Assembly (NCBI GenBank): GCA_024233135.1
Contig: JACKPZ010000006.1
Span: forward strand, 62,001 to 126,000
Reading direction: 5' to 3'
From: Akkermansiaceae bacterium
GTDB taxonomy: Bacteria; Verrucomicrobiota; Verrucomicrobiia; Verrucomicrobiales; Akkermansiaceae
Length of the DNA stretch: 64,000 bases
The first letter of the stretch is position 1. Every line of letters starts with the position of its first letter. Made by a program: the position numbers and the translations under genes. The notes under the pieces were generated by a model that did no database searches, was not told the origin of the DNA, and was given only the letters and a program-made list of their open reading frames with translations. Shown piece by piece: positions 23,952 to 34,528 of this stretch.

Positions 23952-24227
23952 ATGAACAAGATTACTGGAGCACTTCTCATCATAGCGAGCGCGATATTGT
24001 TCCACGGACGAATTCTGCTGGAAGGGGTGCGAATGGGGTATAGCGAGCGCGACGGGTTGATCGCCTTCTGCAACTTCGCAGCAGGTGCATCCTGCATCGT
24101 TGGCGTTCTGTTCCTCACATTCGGCTGGATCCGATGGCTGTTTCACCCGATGAACGATTCGAGACCCCATACGACAAGCCAAGCAAAGAACGAGATGGTA
24201 GCGGGCAGGCAGGATAGGCAGACCTAG
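23952..24227 (+). CDS. cassette 22: small two-span membrane protein
   Basis: 91 residues in the last cassette (23929 to about 24368). Hydrophobic spans ITGALLIIASAILFHG and GASCIVGVLFLTFGWIRWLF with a polar tail. The stop at 24227 is about 50 bases before the degenerate attC. No domain recognised. Confidence 0.62.
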   Translation: MNKITGALLIIASAILFHGRILLEGVRMGYSERDGLIAFCNFAAGASCIVGVLFLTFGWIRWLFHPMNDSRPHTTSQAKNEMVAGRQDRQT

Positions 24228-24276
24228 CATCTTCGGCGGTTGCGGTTGCGACTGCATGGGGGCGATTCTCCGCAGG

Positions 24277-24374
24277 GCGGACCAAGCCGGACATGGTGGC
24301 GCATCCGACGGCGGCAACGCCTCAAACCGAATTCGAATTTCCCGGGCGCCGCTGGATTGTCTAAAACGCTGTGC
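24277..24374 (+). repeat. degenerate terminal attC of the array
   Basis: R''-like GCGGACC (24277-24283) followed by AAG; arms GGCGCATCCGACGGCGG / GCCGCTGGATTGTC resemble those of cassette 10. The final core reads GCTGTGC rather than GTTGTGC. No further cassette follows: trmD starts 65 bases later. Confidence 0.65.
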
Positions 24375-24439
24375 GGGGGCAGGCGGTTGTAGGTGTGAAG
24401 ACGGTTGGCAAGTCTCCCGCATTGGCTAGGCTGCCTGGC

Positions 24440-25111
24440 ATGCGGATCGATATCGTCACCTTGTTTCCCGACGTCGCGCTGGCACCGCTGAGCGACTCGA
24501 TCATCCAGCGCGCCCGCGCGGCGGGGATCGCCGAGGTGGAAGCGCACCAGCTCCGCGACTGGTCCGAGGACAAGTGGCGGCGGGTGGATGACACCTTGTG
24601 TGGTGGTGGTCAGGGAATGCTGCTGCAGCCGGGGCCCTTGTTCGCTGCGGTGGAGGCGTTGAAACGCGAGGGCACCCGGGTGATCCTGATGACTCCGCAG
24701 GGACGGCCATTCAAACAAGCGGTTGCCCGTGAACTCGCGGCTTGTTCCCACCTCCTGATTCTTTGCGGGCACTACGAGGGCGTGGATCACCGGGTGGTGG
24801 AAGCCCTGGTGGACGACGAGATTTCCATCGGCGATTACGTTCTTACGAACGGAGCGATCGCGGCGGCGGTGGTCTGTGACGCGGTGATCCGGCTCCTGCC
24901 CGGGGCTCTTGGGGACGAACGGTCTTCGGAAGAGGAGTCGTTCATGGTCCCGGACCGGCTTGAAGCTCCGGCGTACACGCGGCCCGTCGAGTTTCGCGGG
25001 ATGAAGGTGCCGGACGTGCTGCTGTCCGGGCACCACTCGAAGATCCGTGCGTGGAAGGAGGAAATGGCGGTCGAGCGCACGCGGCGGAACCGGCCGGATC
25101 TCATGGAATGA
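24440..25111 (+). CDS. trmD: tRNA (guanine-N1)-methyltransferase
   Basis: 223 residues. Methylates G37 next to the anticodon using S-adenosylmethionine, which prevents frameshifting; essential in most bacteria. Family marks: start MRIDIVTLFPD, the trefoil-knot SAM motifs LLILCGHYEGVDHRV and EISIGDYVLTNGA, and the late GERSSEEESF-type segment preceding the PVEFRGMKVPDVLLSGHH motif. The start at 24440 is the family's usual N-terminus. It stands at the distal end of the integron without rpsP or rimM neighbours. Confidence 0.96.
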   Translation: MRIDIVTLFPDVALAPLSDSIIQRARAAGIAEVEAHQLRDWSEDKWRRVDDTLCGGGQGMLLQPGPLFAAVEALKREGTRVILMTPQGRPFKQAVARELAACSHLLILCGHYEGVDHRVVEALVDDEISIGDYVLTNGAIAAAVVCDAVIRLLPGALGDERSSEEESFMVPDRLEAPAYTRPVEFRGMKVPDVLLSGHHSKIRAWKEEMAVERTRRNRPDLME

Positions 25112-25177
25112 CGGAGCTTTCCGGGGATCACGGAAAATTTCGTGTGAATCCCGCTGAATCATGTCAGGCTCCCGGGC

Positions 25178-25675
25178 GTGAGAAACCCAGCGCCGACTTC
25201 CGATGCCCGCCCGCCAGCCGAGGATGCGCCCCGTGTCGAGCCCGCGACCATCGAGGATCTTCCGGCGCTCACCGAGTTGGTGATGGACCTGATGGCCCAT
25301 TCCGGCGACTTCACGCCGGATCAGATTCTCCAGGAACGCGGCCTGCGTTTGATCCTCGAACAGCCGAACCGCGGCCGGATTTTCGTGGTCCGCAACAACG
25401 AGAAGATCTTCGGCATGGTGAACCTGTTGTTCACCATTTCCACCGCCCGCGGTGGCTTCGTGATCCTGATGGAGGACGTCGTCATCCACCCTGACCACCG
25501 TGGTCAGGGCTATGGCGCGATGCTCGTTGACTACGTGGTCGACTTCGCGAAACAGAAGAGCTTCAAGCGGATCACTCTTCTGACGGACAAGATGGGGGCG
25601 GAGTCCCAGGAGTTTTTCCGGAAGATGGGTTTCGAGTATTCGAACATGATCCCGATGCGCCGGATCATCGATTGA
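25178..25675 (+). CDS. GNAT-family N-acetyltransferase
   Basis: 165 residues from a GTG start. Transfers an acetyl group from acetyl-CoA; the substrate is unknown. Core motifs: EDLPALTELVMDLM at the start of the fold, RIFVVRNNEKIFGMVNLLF, and motif A VVIHPDHRGQGYGAMLVDYVV, with RGQGYG binding the CoA pyrophosphate; ending EFFRKMGFEYS. It follows trmD by 66 bases in the same direction. The 3' end overlaps the convergent LysR gene by 11 bases. Confidence 0.9.
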   Translation: MRNPAPTSDARPPAEDAPRVEPATIEDLPALTELVMDLMAHSGDFTPDQILQERGLRLILEQPNRGRIFVVRNNEKIFGMVNLLFTISTARGGFVILMEDVVIHPDHRGQGYGAMLVDYVVDFAKQKSFKRITLLTDKMGAESQEFFRKMGFEYSNMIPMRRIID

Positions 25676-26570
25676 CCTCGGGGGCTTTCCTGGCCGCCGC
25701 TTTCAGTTCTTCGACGAACGCGAGCACCGGGGGCTCGGTCTCGCGGGCCGTCGGCAGGCCGGCGGCGACCTTGATGGGGGCGGGGGACTCGCGGAGCGGA
25801 CGGCTGGTGAGGCGGCCGCGGCCGGTCGGGTCCGGGTGGCTGCTTTCCGCCAGCAACGCGATGCCAAGGTTCGCTTCGATCGCCGCGATGAGGCTGATCA
25901 CGCCATCGAACTCCCCGGCGATTTTCGATTGGAGGCCCCGGTCGCGGAAAAACGACTGGATGCGCTCCCAGTAGTCCGGGTAGTCGGCGCGGTCGTAGAG
26001 CAGCAAACGCTGGTCATGGAGGTCGCCCGGCGAGACGAGGTCCAGCTTCGCCAGCGGGTGATCGATGTGCATCACGACCTGCCAGCCATAGGAACGGAGC
26101 GGGACCCAGCGGATCGCATCATGGGTCGAGGTCGGCGCGGCGACGATGAGGTCGAGTTTGTCCTCGGCCAATGCGTCCATCATTTCGGCCGATGACAGGT
26201 CGCTGAGCCTGACCCTTGCGCGGGGGTGGCACTGGGTGAAGCGTTCGATGGCCACCGGCAGGAAATCGCCGGCCAGCGAAGGCGCGTATCCGACCCGCAG
26301 CGGGATGCCTCCCGCCGCGGTCCGGATCTTCTCCGGCAGACCGTCCGCGAAGCGCAGGAGTTTCCGTGCCTCGGCAGCCAGCAACCCGCCGGCGGGCGTG
26401 AGACGGACCGAGCGGGCGGTGCGCTCGAACAAGGCCGCGCCGATCTCCTCCTCCAGCGCCTTCATCTGGCGGCTGAGGGCCGGCTGGGTGAGGCGCAGCG
26501 CCCTCGCCGCGGCGCTGATCCCGCCCGCGTCCGCGACCGCCACGAAGTTCCTCAACTGCCGGATTTCCAT
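25665..26570 (-). CDS. LysR-family transcriptional regulator
   Basis: 301 residues. The N-terminal winged helix-turn-helix (MEIRQLRNFVAVADAGGISA, AARALRLTQPALSRQMKALE) binds DNA; a periplasmic-binding-protein-like domain from about residue 90 (RVGYAPSLAGDFLPVAIERF) senses an unknown effector. The start at 26570 is the conventional MEIRQLR. It is divergent from clpB with about 105 bases between, so it may act on that intergenic region, but its target is not shown. Confidence 0.93.
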   Translation of the reverse strand: MEIRQLRNFVAVADAGGISAAARALRLTQPALSRQMKALEEEIGAALFERTARSVRLTPAGGLLAAEARKLLRFADGLPEKIRTAAGGIPLRVGYAPSLAGDFLPVAIERFTQCHPRARVRLSDLSSAEMMDALAEDKLDLIVAAPTSTHDAIRWVPLRSYGWQVVMHIDHPLAKLDLVSPGDLHDQRLLLYDRADYPDYWERIQSFFRDRGLQSKIAGEFDGVISLIAAIEANLGIALLAESSHPDPTGRGRLTSRPLRESPAPIKVAAGLPTARETEPPVLAFVEELKAAARKAPEVNR

Positions 26571-26675
26571 GCGCGGGTTTCTAGCACGGGAAGCGGGTCT
26601 TGCAGCGTGAAAAATGCAATCCGTCCGTTGCATCGTCGGGAAGCCGCATTACCATCTATCAACCAATCATCCGCC

Positions 26676-29252
<2,577 letters not shown>

Positions 29253-29423
29253 ACGCCCCGGCGTCCGCTTTGTCGTAGTGCGATCGGATCGGGCGAATCA
29301 ATTAGGATATCTCCAAATCTCGAGATGGTGCCGATGGAGTTCGACACGGGAGATGGTCCGGATTCCCGGATGGCGATATATTTATCTTGCGATGACCCGG
29401 CCATCCCGTAACCTCGTCGCGTC

Positions 29424-30125
29424 ATGAGTACCAAATCGAAAGCGGCCTCCAAAGGCACACGATATACACCGGAGCAGAAGCAGGAAGTCGTCGACTTCGT
29501 GAACCAATACAACGCCGACAACGGGCGCGGTGGCCAGAGTGCCGCGGCCCGCAAGTTCAACATCTCGCAGTTGACGATCAGCGCATGGCTCAAGAAGTTT
29601 GGCAAGAAGTCCGCGAAGCCCGCCAAGAAAGCCGCCAAGAAAGCCGCGAAACCGGCTGCCAAGAAGGCTGCGAAAAAGGCCGCCAAGAAAGCTGGCAAAA
29701 AGGCTGCGAAGAAAGCTGCCAAGAGCTCGTCCAAGATTGTTTCCGACGCGAACTCCCGGTCCACCGGCAAGAGCCGCGGCACCCGCTACAGCGAGGAGCA
29801 GAAGCAACAGATCGTCGATTTCGTGAACACCTACAACGCCGAGCACGGCCGTGGCGGACAAAGCGCCGCCGTGCGCGAGTTCGATCTTTCGGCCATCACC
29901 GTGGCCGCGTGGCTCAAGCGTGCGGGCATCCGCACCGGTGGCCGCACCGCCAAACTGATCCGCGCGGGTGTTGTTCCGAATGTTCCCGCCGTTTCTCCGG
30001 CGATCACCAACAAGGTCGGCCAATTGCTCGATGTCTCCGATGAGATCCGCAAGACCGAGATGGAACTCGCCAAGCTGCGTGCGAAGTATGACGCGCTGAG
30101 CGCGCAGATCCGCTCCTCGATCTAA
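29424..30125 (+). CDS. double helix-turn-helix protein with histone-H1-like linker
   Basis: 233 residues in four parts: a helix-turn-helix unit at 10-57 (RYTPEQKQEVVDFVNQYNA, GGQSAAARKFNISQLTISAW); a Lys/Ala-rich tail-like linker at about 58-107 made of AAKKAAKK units, as in histone H1 and bacterial Hc1; a second, clearly duplicated unit at 118-166 (RYSEEQKQQIVDFVNTYNA, WLKRAG); and a C-terminal coiled coil (DEIRKTEMELAKLRAKYDAL). The linker should bind DNA non-specifically and the HTH units may give sequence preference, so a nucleoid or regulatory role is likely. Followed by a strong terminator. Confidence 0.85.
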   Translation: MSTKSKAASKGTRYTPEQKQEVVDFVNQYNADNGRGGQSAAARKFNISQLTISAWLKKFGKKSAKPAKKAAKKAAKPAAKKAAKKAAKKAGKKAAKKAAKSSSKIVSDANSRSTGKSRGTRYSEEQKQQIVDFVNTYNAEHGRGGQSAAVREFDLSAITVAAWLKRAGIRTGGRTAKLIRAGVVPNVPAVSPAITNKVGQLLDVSDEIRKTEMELAKLRAKYDALSAQIRSSI

Positions 30126-30150
30126 CCTCCAACCGATTCCAATCAAGAAG

Positions 30151-30186
30151 GCCGCATGCGGGAGATCCCGTGTGCGGCTTTTTTGT
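30151..30186 (+). terminator. rho-independent terminator
   Basis: Hairpin GCCGCATGCGGGA-ga-TCCCGTGTGCGGC followed by six T, 25 bases after the stop of the double-HTH gene. The T-run is on the plus strand only. Confidence 0.9.
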
Positions 30187-30188
30187 TT

Positions 30189-30698
30189 TCAGCCGTCCGT
30201 CCGCTCCCAATCGACGCCGGTGCGCATGTCCATCCAGCGCATCGACTCGCCGTCGAAGACGAATCGTCCGTGAAAGGTGGTCTCCTCCAGCAGCAGGGGA
30301 AGCCAATGGCGGTCGTCCTCCCACATCTGGGCGTAGGGGATCTCGTCGAGGGCGGTCCAGCAGGGTTTCGCCTCGTCGGTCTCGGTGGGGGTGCCGAGAT
30401 GGTCATCGGCTCGATAAACATGGCAGAGGATGTCCGGGACATCGGACATGACGAACCATAGCTCGCCCATCTTGCGGATGCCGACGGGCTCGATGTGGAG
30501 TTCCTCCATGCACTCGCGGACGACGGACTGAAGCGGGGTCTCGCCGGGGTCGATCTTCCCACCCGGGCCGTTCATCTTGCCGGCGCCGAGGCCGCGTTTC
30601 TTTTCGATGAGCAGGATCCGCCCGTCGCGCACCACGAACATGAGCGTGGCATGGATCTCGCCCTGCCAGCGGGACCAGTCGATCGGGGAGTCGGACAT
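30189..30698 (-). CDS. MTH1-like Nudix hydrolase
   Basis: 169 residues. Nudix box GGKIDPGETPLQSVVRECMEELHI fits GX5EX7REUXEEXGU. The body follows the MTH1/NUDT1 pattern unusually well: GLGAGKMNGPGG before the box, and TDEAKPCWTALDEIPYAQMW with DDRHWLPLLLEETTFHGRF after it. MTH1 removes 8-oxo-dGTP and 2-hydroxy-dATP from the nucleotide pool, so the same role is likely. Convergent with the double-HTH gene. It is encoded directly after gcvP on the same strand (9 bases apart), so the two may share a transcript. Confidence 0.88.
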   Translation of the reverse strand: MSDSPIDWSRWQGEIHATLMFVVRDGRILLIEKKRGLGAGKMNGPGGKIDPGETPLQSVVRECMEELHIEPVGIRKMGELWFVMSDVPDILCHVYRADDHLGTPTETDEAKPCWTALDEIPYAQMWEDDRHWLPLLLEETTFHGRFVFDGESMRWMDMRTGVDWERTDG

Positions 30699-30707
30699 CG
30701 GGACGGT

Positions 30708-33542
30708 TCAGGCTTGGGCGTAGGCTTCCACCGAGTCGCAGGTGCAGACGAGGTTGCGGTCGCCGTGCACGTTGTCGATGCGGCCGACGTACGGCCAGAA
30801 CTTGTGCTGCCGGAGATACGGCAACGGATAGGCGGCCTGCTCCCGGCTGTAGGGATGCGTCCAGCCGTCGCCGCAGACGACCTCGGCCGGGTGCGGCGCG
30901 TTGCGGAGCGGATTGTCCTCGGCGTCCATGTCGCCACGGATCACCGCGGAGATTTCTCCGTGGATGGAAACCATCGCGTCGCAGAAGCGGTCGAGCTCGG
31001 CTTTGGACTCGGACTCGGTCGGCTCGATCATCAGCGTGCCGCCGACCGGCCAGCTCATGGTTGGCGCGTGGAAGCCATAGTCCATGAGCCGCTTCGCGAC
31101 GTCCTCGACGGTGATGCCGCTCTGCGCGGAAAGCGGGCGAAGATCGATGATGCACTCGTGGGCGACGAGTCCTTCGTTGCCGGTGTAGAGGACCGGATAG
31201 AACGGCGAGAGGCGGCGGGCGATGTAGTTCGCGTTGAGGATGGCGATCTTTGTGGCCTCGGTGAGGCCGGCGCCGCCCATCATCGCGACATACATCCAGG
31301 AGATCGTGTTGATCGACGCGCTGCCCCACGGCGCGGAGCAAACGACGCCATCGGTCTGCTCCAGCACCCGGTGGCCGGGCAAGAATGGAACGAGTTGCTG
31401 CGCAACGCCGATCGGGCCGACTCCGGGACCGCCGCCGCCATGAGGGATGCAGAAAGTCTTGTGGAGGTTGAGGTGGCAGACATCGGCACCGATCAGGCCG
31501 GGGCTGGTGAGTCCGACCTGGGCGTTCATGTTGGCACCGTCCATGTAAACCTGCCCGCCGTGTTGGTGGATCACCTCGCAGATGTGGCGGATGGAGTCTT
31601 CGAACACACCATGGGTGGAGGGATAGGTCACCATCAACGCGGCAAGTTTCTCCGCATGCTGGGCGGCGAGTTCCTCAAGGTGGGCGACATCGATGTTTCC
31701 CGACTCGTCGCATTTCACGCCGACCACTTTCATCCCGGCCATGACGGCCGACGCGGGGTTGGTGCCGTGCGCGGAGACCGGGATCAGGCAGACGTCCCGA
31801 TCCTTGTCGCCGCGGGACAGGTGGTAGCGGCGGATCGCGAGCAGGCCCGCGTATTCGCCCTGTGAGCCCGCGTTCGGCTGCAGGGAGACCGCGGCGAAAC
31901 CGGTGATCTCGGCGAGCCATGATTCAAGCTGGGCGAGCATCCCGCGGTATCCCTCGCTCTGGTCCTCTGGTACGAAGGGATGCATGTGCGCGACCTCCGG
32001 CCAGCTCAGCGGCATCATCTCGGAGGTGGCGTTGAGTTTCATCGTGCAGGAACCGAGAGGGATCATCGATTCGTTCAGCGCGAGGTCCCGGGATTCGAGC
32101 CGCTTCAGGTAGCGGAGCATCTCGGTCTCGGAATGATAGGAGTTGAACACGGGCTGCTTGAGCAGTTCGCCGGTCCGCTCGTGAGAGTCGGTCCACGACG
32201 GATCTGGATTCGTGGCGTCGCGGAACTCCACGCCGAAGGCGGCGCAGATGGCCTCCAGATCGGCCGTCGTCGCGGTCTCGTCGAGGCTGATGCCGACGCG
32301 GTCGTTTTCGATCGGGCGCAGGTTGATGCCGTGGGAAACGGCGGCCGCGCATACGGTTTTCGCATCGCTTCCGCCGGTGGGTTTCACGACGAGCGTGTCG
32401 AAGAACGGGCCGCCTTCGACTTCGATGCCTCCCGCTTCGAGCGCGGTCTTGAGGCGGCGGGTGTTGAAATTCACATCCCGCGCGATCGCCCGCAGACCGT
32501 CCGGGCCATGATAGACGGCATACATCGAGGCCATCACGGCGAGAAGCACCTGGGCGGTGCAGATGTTGGAGGTCGCCTTGTCACGACGGATGTGTTGCTC
32601 GCGCGTCTGCAGCGAAAGCCGGTATCCGGGTTTTCCCCGGCTGTCGACGGAGACGCCGATCAGACGTCCGGGCATCTTCCGCTTCAGCGCGTCCGCGCAG
32701 GCCATGAATCCCGCGTGCGGACCACCGAAACCCATCGGAACGCCGAATCTCTGGGCCGATCCGACACAGATATCCGCACCGAATTCACCGGGCGATTTCA
32801 GCACCGTCAGCGCCAGCGGATCGGCCGCGACGATGGTCACCGCGCCCGCCGCTTTCGCCTTCGCGAAGAATGCTTCGAAGTCATCGATCCGGCCGCGGGT
32901 GTCCGGGTATTGCACCAGCACGGCGAACACATGGCCGTCGTCGGGAAACTCATAGTTTTCCCAGTCGCCCGTGGCCACCTCGATGCCGAGCGGTTCCGCG
33001 CGGGTAGCGACGACATCGATGGTCTGCGGATGGCAGCAGTCCGAAACGAAGATCGTGCGGCCTTTCGGTTTCCCCGAGAGCGCCAGGCTCATCGCCTCCG
33101 CCGCCGCGGTGCCCTCGTCGAGCAGCGACGCGTTGGCCACCGCGAGTCCGGTGAGGTCGGTGATCATCGTTTGGAAATTCAGCAGCGCCTCGAGACGGCC
33201 CTGCGCGATCTCCGCCTGATAGGGCGTGTAGGCGGTGTACCAACCCGGGTTTTCCAGGATGTTCCGCTGGATCACCGCCGGTGTGTGGGTGCCATGGTAT
33301 CCTTGGCCGATGAACGACTTGAGCACCTTGTTTTTCGCGAAGATGCCGCGCAGTTTCTCAAGGGCGGCTTGTTCCGAAAGCGCGGCCGGCAGGTCGAGCG
33401 CTTCGGTGGAGCGGATGCCGCCGGGCACCGCGGTGTCGATCAAGGCGTCGAGATTGGCATATCCGGTATCCGTGAGCATCCGATCGCGATCGGAACCAAC
33501 GGGACCAAGGTGGCGGCTGCGGAAATCAGTGCGTGCGGGCAT
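30708..33542 (-). CDS. gcvP: glycine dehydrogenase (decarboxylating), P-protein
   Basis: 944 residues, the length of the fused single-chain P-protein. Decarboxylates glycine with pyridoxal phosphate and passes the aminomethyl group to the H-protein of the glycine cleavage system. Start MPARTDFRSRHLGP matches the family's N-terminal FxxRHxG; FIGQGYHGTHTPAVIQRNILENPGWYTAYTPYQ is highly typical; the PLP-lysine segment is HLNLHKTFCIPHGGGG at about 695. No gcvT or gcvH in the window. No glycine riboswitch was recognised in the short upstream gap. Confidence 0.97.
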   Translation of the reverse strand: MPARTDFRSRHLGPVGSDRDRMLTDTGYANLDALIDTAVPGGIRSTEALDLPAALSEQAALEKLRGIFAKNKVLKSFIGQGYHGTHTPAVIQRNILENPGWYTAYTPYQAEIAQGRLEALLNFQTMITDLTGLAVANASLLDEGTAAAEAMSLALSGKPKGRTIFVSDCCHPQTIDVVATRAEPLGIEVATGDWENYEFPDDGHVFAVLVQYPDTRGRIDDFEAFFAKAKAAGAVTIVAADPLALTVLKSPGEFGADICVGSAQRFGVPMGFGGPHAGFMACADALKRKMPGRLIGVSVDSRGKPGYRLSLQTREQHIRRDKATSNICTAQVLLAVMASMYAVYHGPDGLRAIARDVNFNTRRLKTALEAGGIEVEGGPFFDTLVVKPTGGSDAKTVCAAAVSHGINLRPIENDRVGISLDETATTADLEAICAAFGVEFRDATNPDPSWTDSHERTGELLKQPVFNSYHSETEMLRYLKRLESRDLALNESMIPLGSCTMKLNATSEMMPLSWPEVAHMHPFVPEDQSEGYRGMLAQLESWLAEITGFAAVSLQPNAGSQGEYAGLLAIRRYHLSRGDKDRDVCLIPVSAHGTNPASAVMAGMKVVGVKCDESGNIDVAHLEELAAQHAEKLAALMVTYPSTHGVFEDSIRHICEVIHQHGGQVYMDGANMNAQVGLTSPGLIGADVCHLNLHKTFCIPHGGGGPGVGPIGVAQQLVPFLPGHRVLEQTDGVVCSAPWGSASINTISWMYVAMMGGAGLTEATKIAILNANYIARRLSPFYPVLYTGNEGLVAHECIIDLRPLSAQSGITVEDVAKRLMDYGFHAPTMSWPVGGTLMIEPTESESKAELDRFCDAMVSIHGEISAVIRGDMDAEDNPLRNAPHPAEVVCGDGWTHPYSREQAAYPLPYLRQHKFWPYVGRIDNVHGDRNLVCTCDSVEAYAQA

Positions 33543-33663
33543 GAGGATGGGGGTGGGCGAAAAATCAGGCGGAATCCAAAAAACGGCGCCCCCTGCATAG
33601 TGGAAATCACCGGACGCGCAACCCCCGGCGCGCCCGGAAACACGATTTTCGCCCCGCGCGCGG

Positions 33664-34440
33664 TCAGAGCGCGGTTGCCGCGGCCACGGCGGTGAGTTGG
33701 AGGTCCTTGCGGTTCCTCTCGATGGCGTGCCACAGGCCGGGGGCGAAGCGCCGGGTGAACCCGTGGCCATCCAGCCACAGCGAGAGGGTCGCCAGGTCGT
33801 TCTCGTCGCCCAGTTGTTTTGCGAGACCGTGGAAACCGGGGTCGTACGGACTCGACTCCGCCGGCAGATAGTCCACCGCGCCGAGCCATGCCTTGAGCGC
33901 CTTGCGGGTCTGGTGGAAGTCGTCCGCGCGCCTGCGGTCGAGCTTGCGGCAGCGCTTGAACGCCCGCTTGTCGAGTTTCCGGAAACCCGCCGACGCACGG
34001 TCCGCCAGATCCGCAGCATCGAGCGCTTCGATCTTCTTCAGCGCCTTGTCCACCCGGGCAAGGCACCAGTCCGCCGTCTCGCGCGGCGGCCGGCGGGCGG
34101 CCGCGTGGGTGCCTTGTTCGAGCAGCGCGCGGATCGCCGCCGCGACGTTTTTGTCCTCGTCCCAGCCGAGTTTGTTCCATGTTTCCAGGCGTGCTACCGC
34201 ATCCCGCGGGCTCGACAACAGGCGGCCGATGCATTGCAGCTCGCGCCCCGCGTTCTTTTGCAAGCCCAGCAGGGCGCAGCCGCCGCGCAGCGACTTGCCG
34301 AGCTTGCGGATGGCGTGCACCTCGTCGGCCACCCGGCCCTGCGAGTCGAGCAGGCCTTCGATCATCGATTTCAATTTCCCGCAGCCATCCGTCAGGCGCG
34401 TGCGGACGTCCTTCGCCTGCTCTTTGGTGAGAGCGATCAT
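33664..34440 (-). CDS. CHAD-domain protein
   Basis: 258 residues. The CHAD domain is a bundle of helices with conserved histidines and basic residues that binds inorganic polyphosphate; it often accompanies phosphate or stress functions. Seen here: VHAIRKLGKSLRGGCALL and DDFHQTRKALKAWLGAVDYL, the two His-x2-R/K helices, with KQLGDENDLATL after the second. The start MIALTKEQA at 34440 is preferred over one 19 codons earlier. It is divergent from nagA. Confidence 0.82.
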   Translation of the reverse strand: MIALTKEQAKDVRTRLTDGCGKLKSMIEGLLDSQGRVADEVHAIRKLGKSLRGGCALLGLQKNAGRELQCIGRLLSSPRDAVARLETWNKLGWDEDKNVAAAIRALLEQGTHAAARRPPRETADWCLARVDKALKKIEALDAADLADRASAGFRKLDKRAFKRCRKLDRRRADDFHQTRKALKAWLGAVDYLPAESSPYDPGFHGLAKQLGDENDLATLSLWLDGHGFTRRFAPGLWHAIERNRKDLQLTAVAAATAL

Positions 34441-34528
34441 GGGCGCAGTGTGAAAAGTCGCTACGGACTTGTCAGCGGAGATCGTGTGACAAATCATCGG
34501 AGCGTTCCTTGTTTAGGTATTTTGGCTT

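Larger units (their letters stand above)
5650..24368 (+). mobile_element. integron cassette array, about 22 cassettes
   Basis: About 18.7 kb of head-to-tail cassettes. Starts were taken at the TT of each G/TTRRRY: 5650, 7000, 7519, 8870, 9389, 9830, 10309, 10704, 12941, 14291, 14723, 15136, 16488, 16880, 17211, 17672, 18083, 18677, 22133, 22783, 23402 and 23929. For most cassettes, G plus the first six bases is the reverse complement of the R'' core just after its gene (for example GTTCTGC with GCAGAAC, GTTAGCT with AGCTAAC, GTTCGCC with GGCGAAC), which is decisive for true cassettes. Cassettes 8, 19, 20 and 22 have degenerate cores. Two attC size classes occur: about 88-92 and 100-130 bases. 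Three insertion sequences interrupt the array. Confidence 0.92.

Noticed and set aside
5650..24368. CRISPR array
   Set aside because: Repeats recur, but they are 90-130 bases, palindromic, differ in sequence and separate genes; no short identical repeats with uniform spacers and no cas genes.
33543..33663. Glycine riboswitch before gcvP
   Set aside because: The gap is only about 120 bases and no tandem aptamer pattern was recognised.
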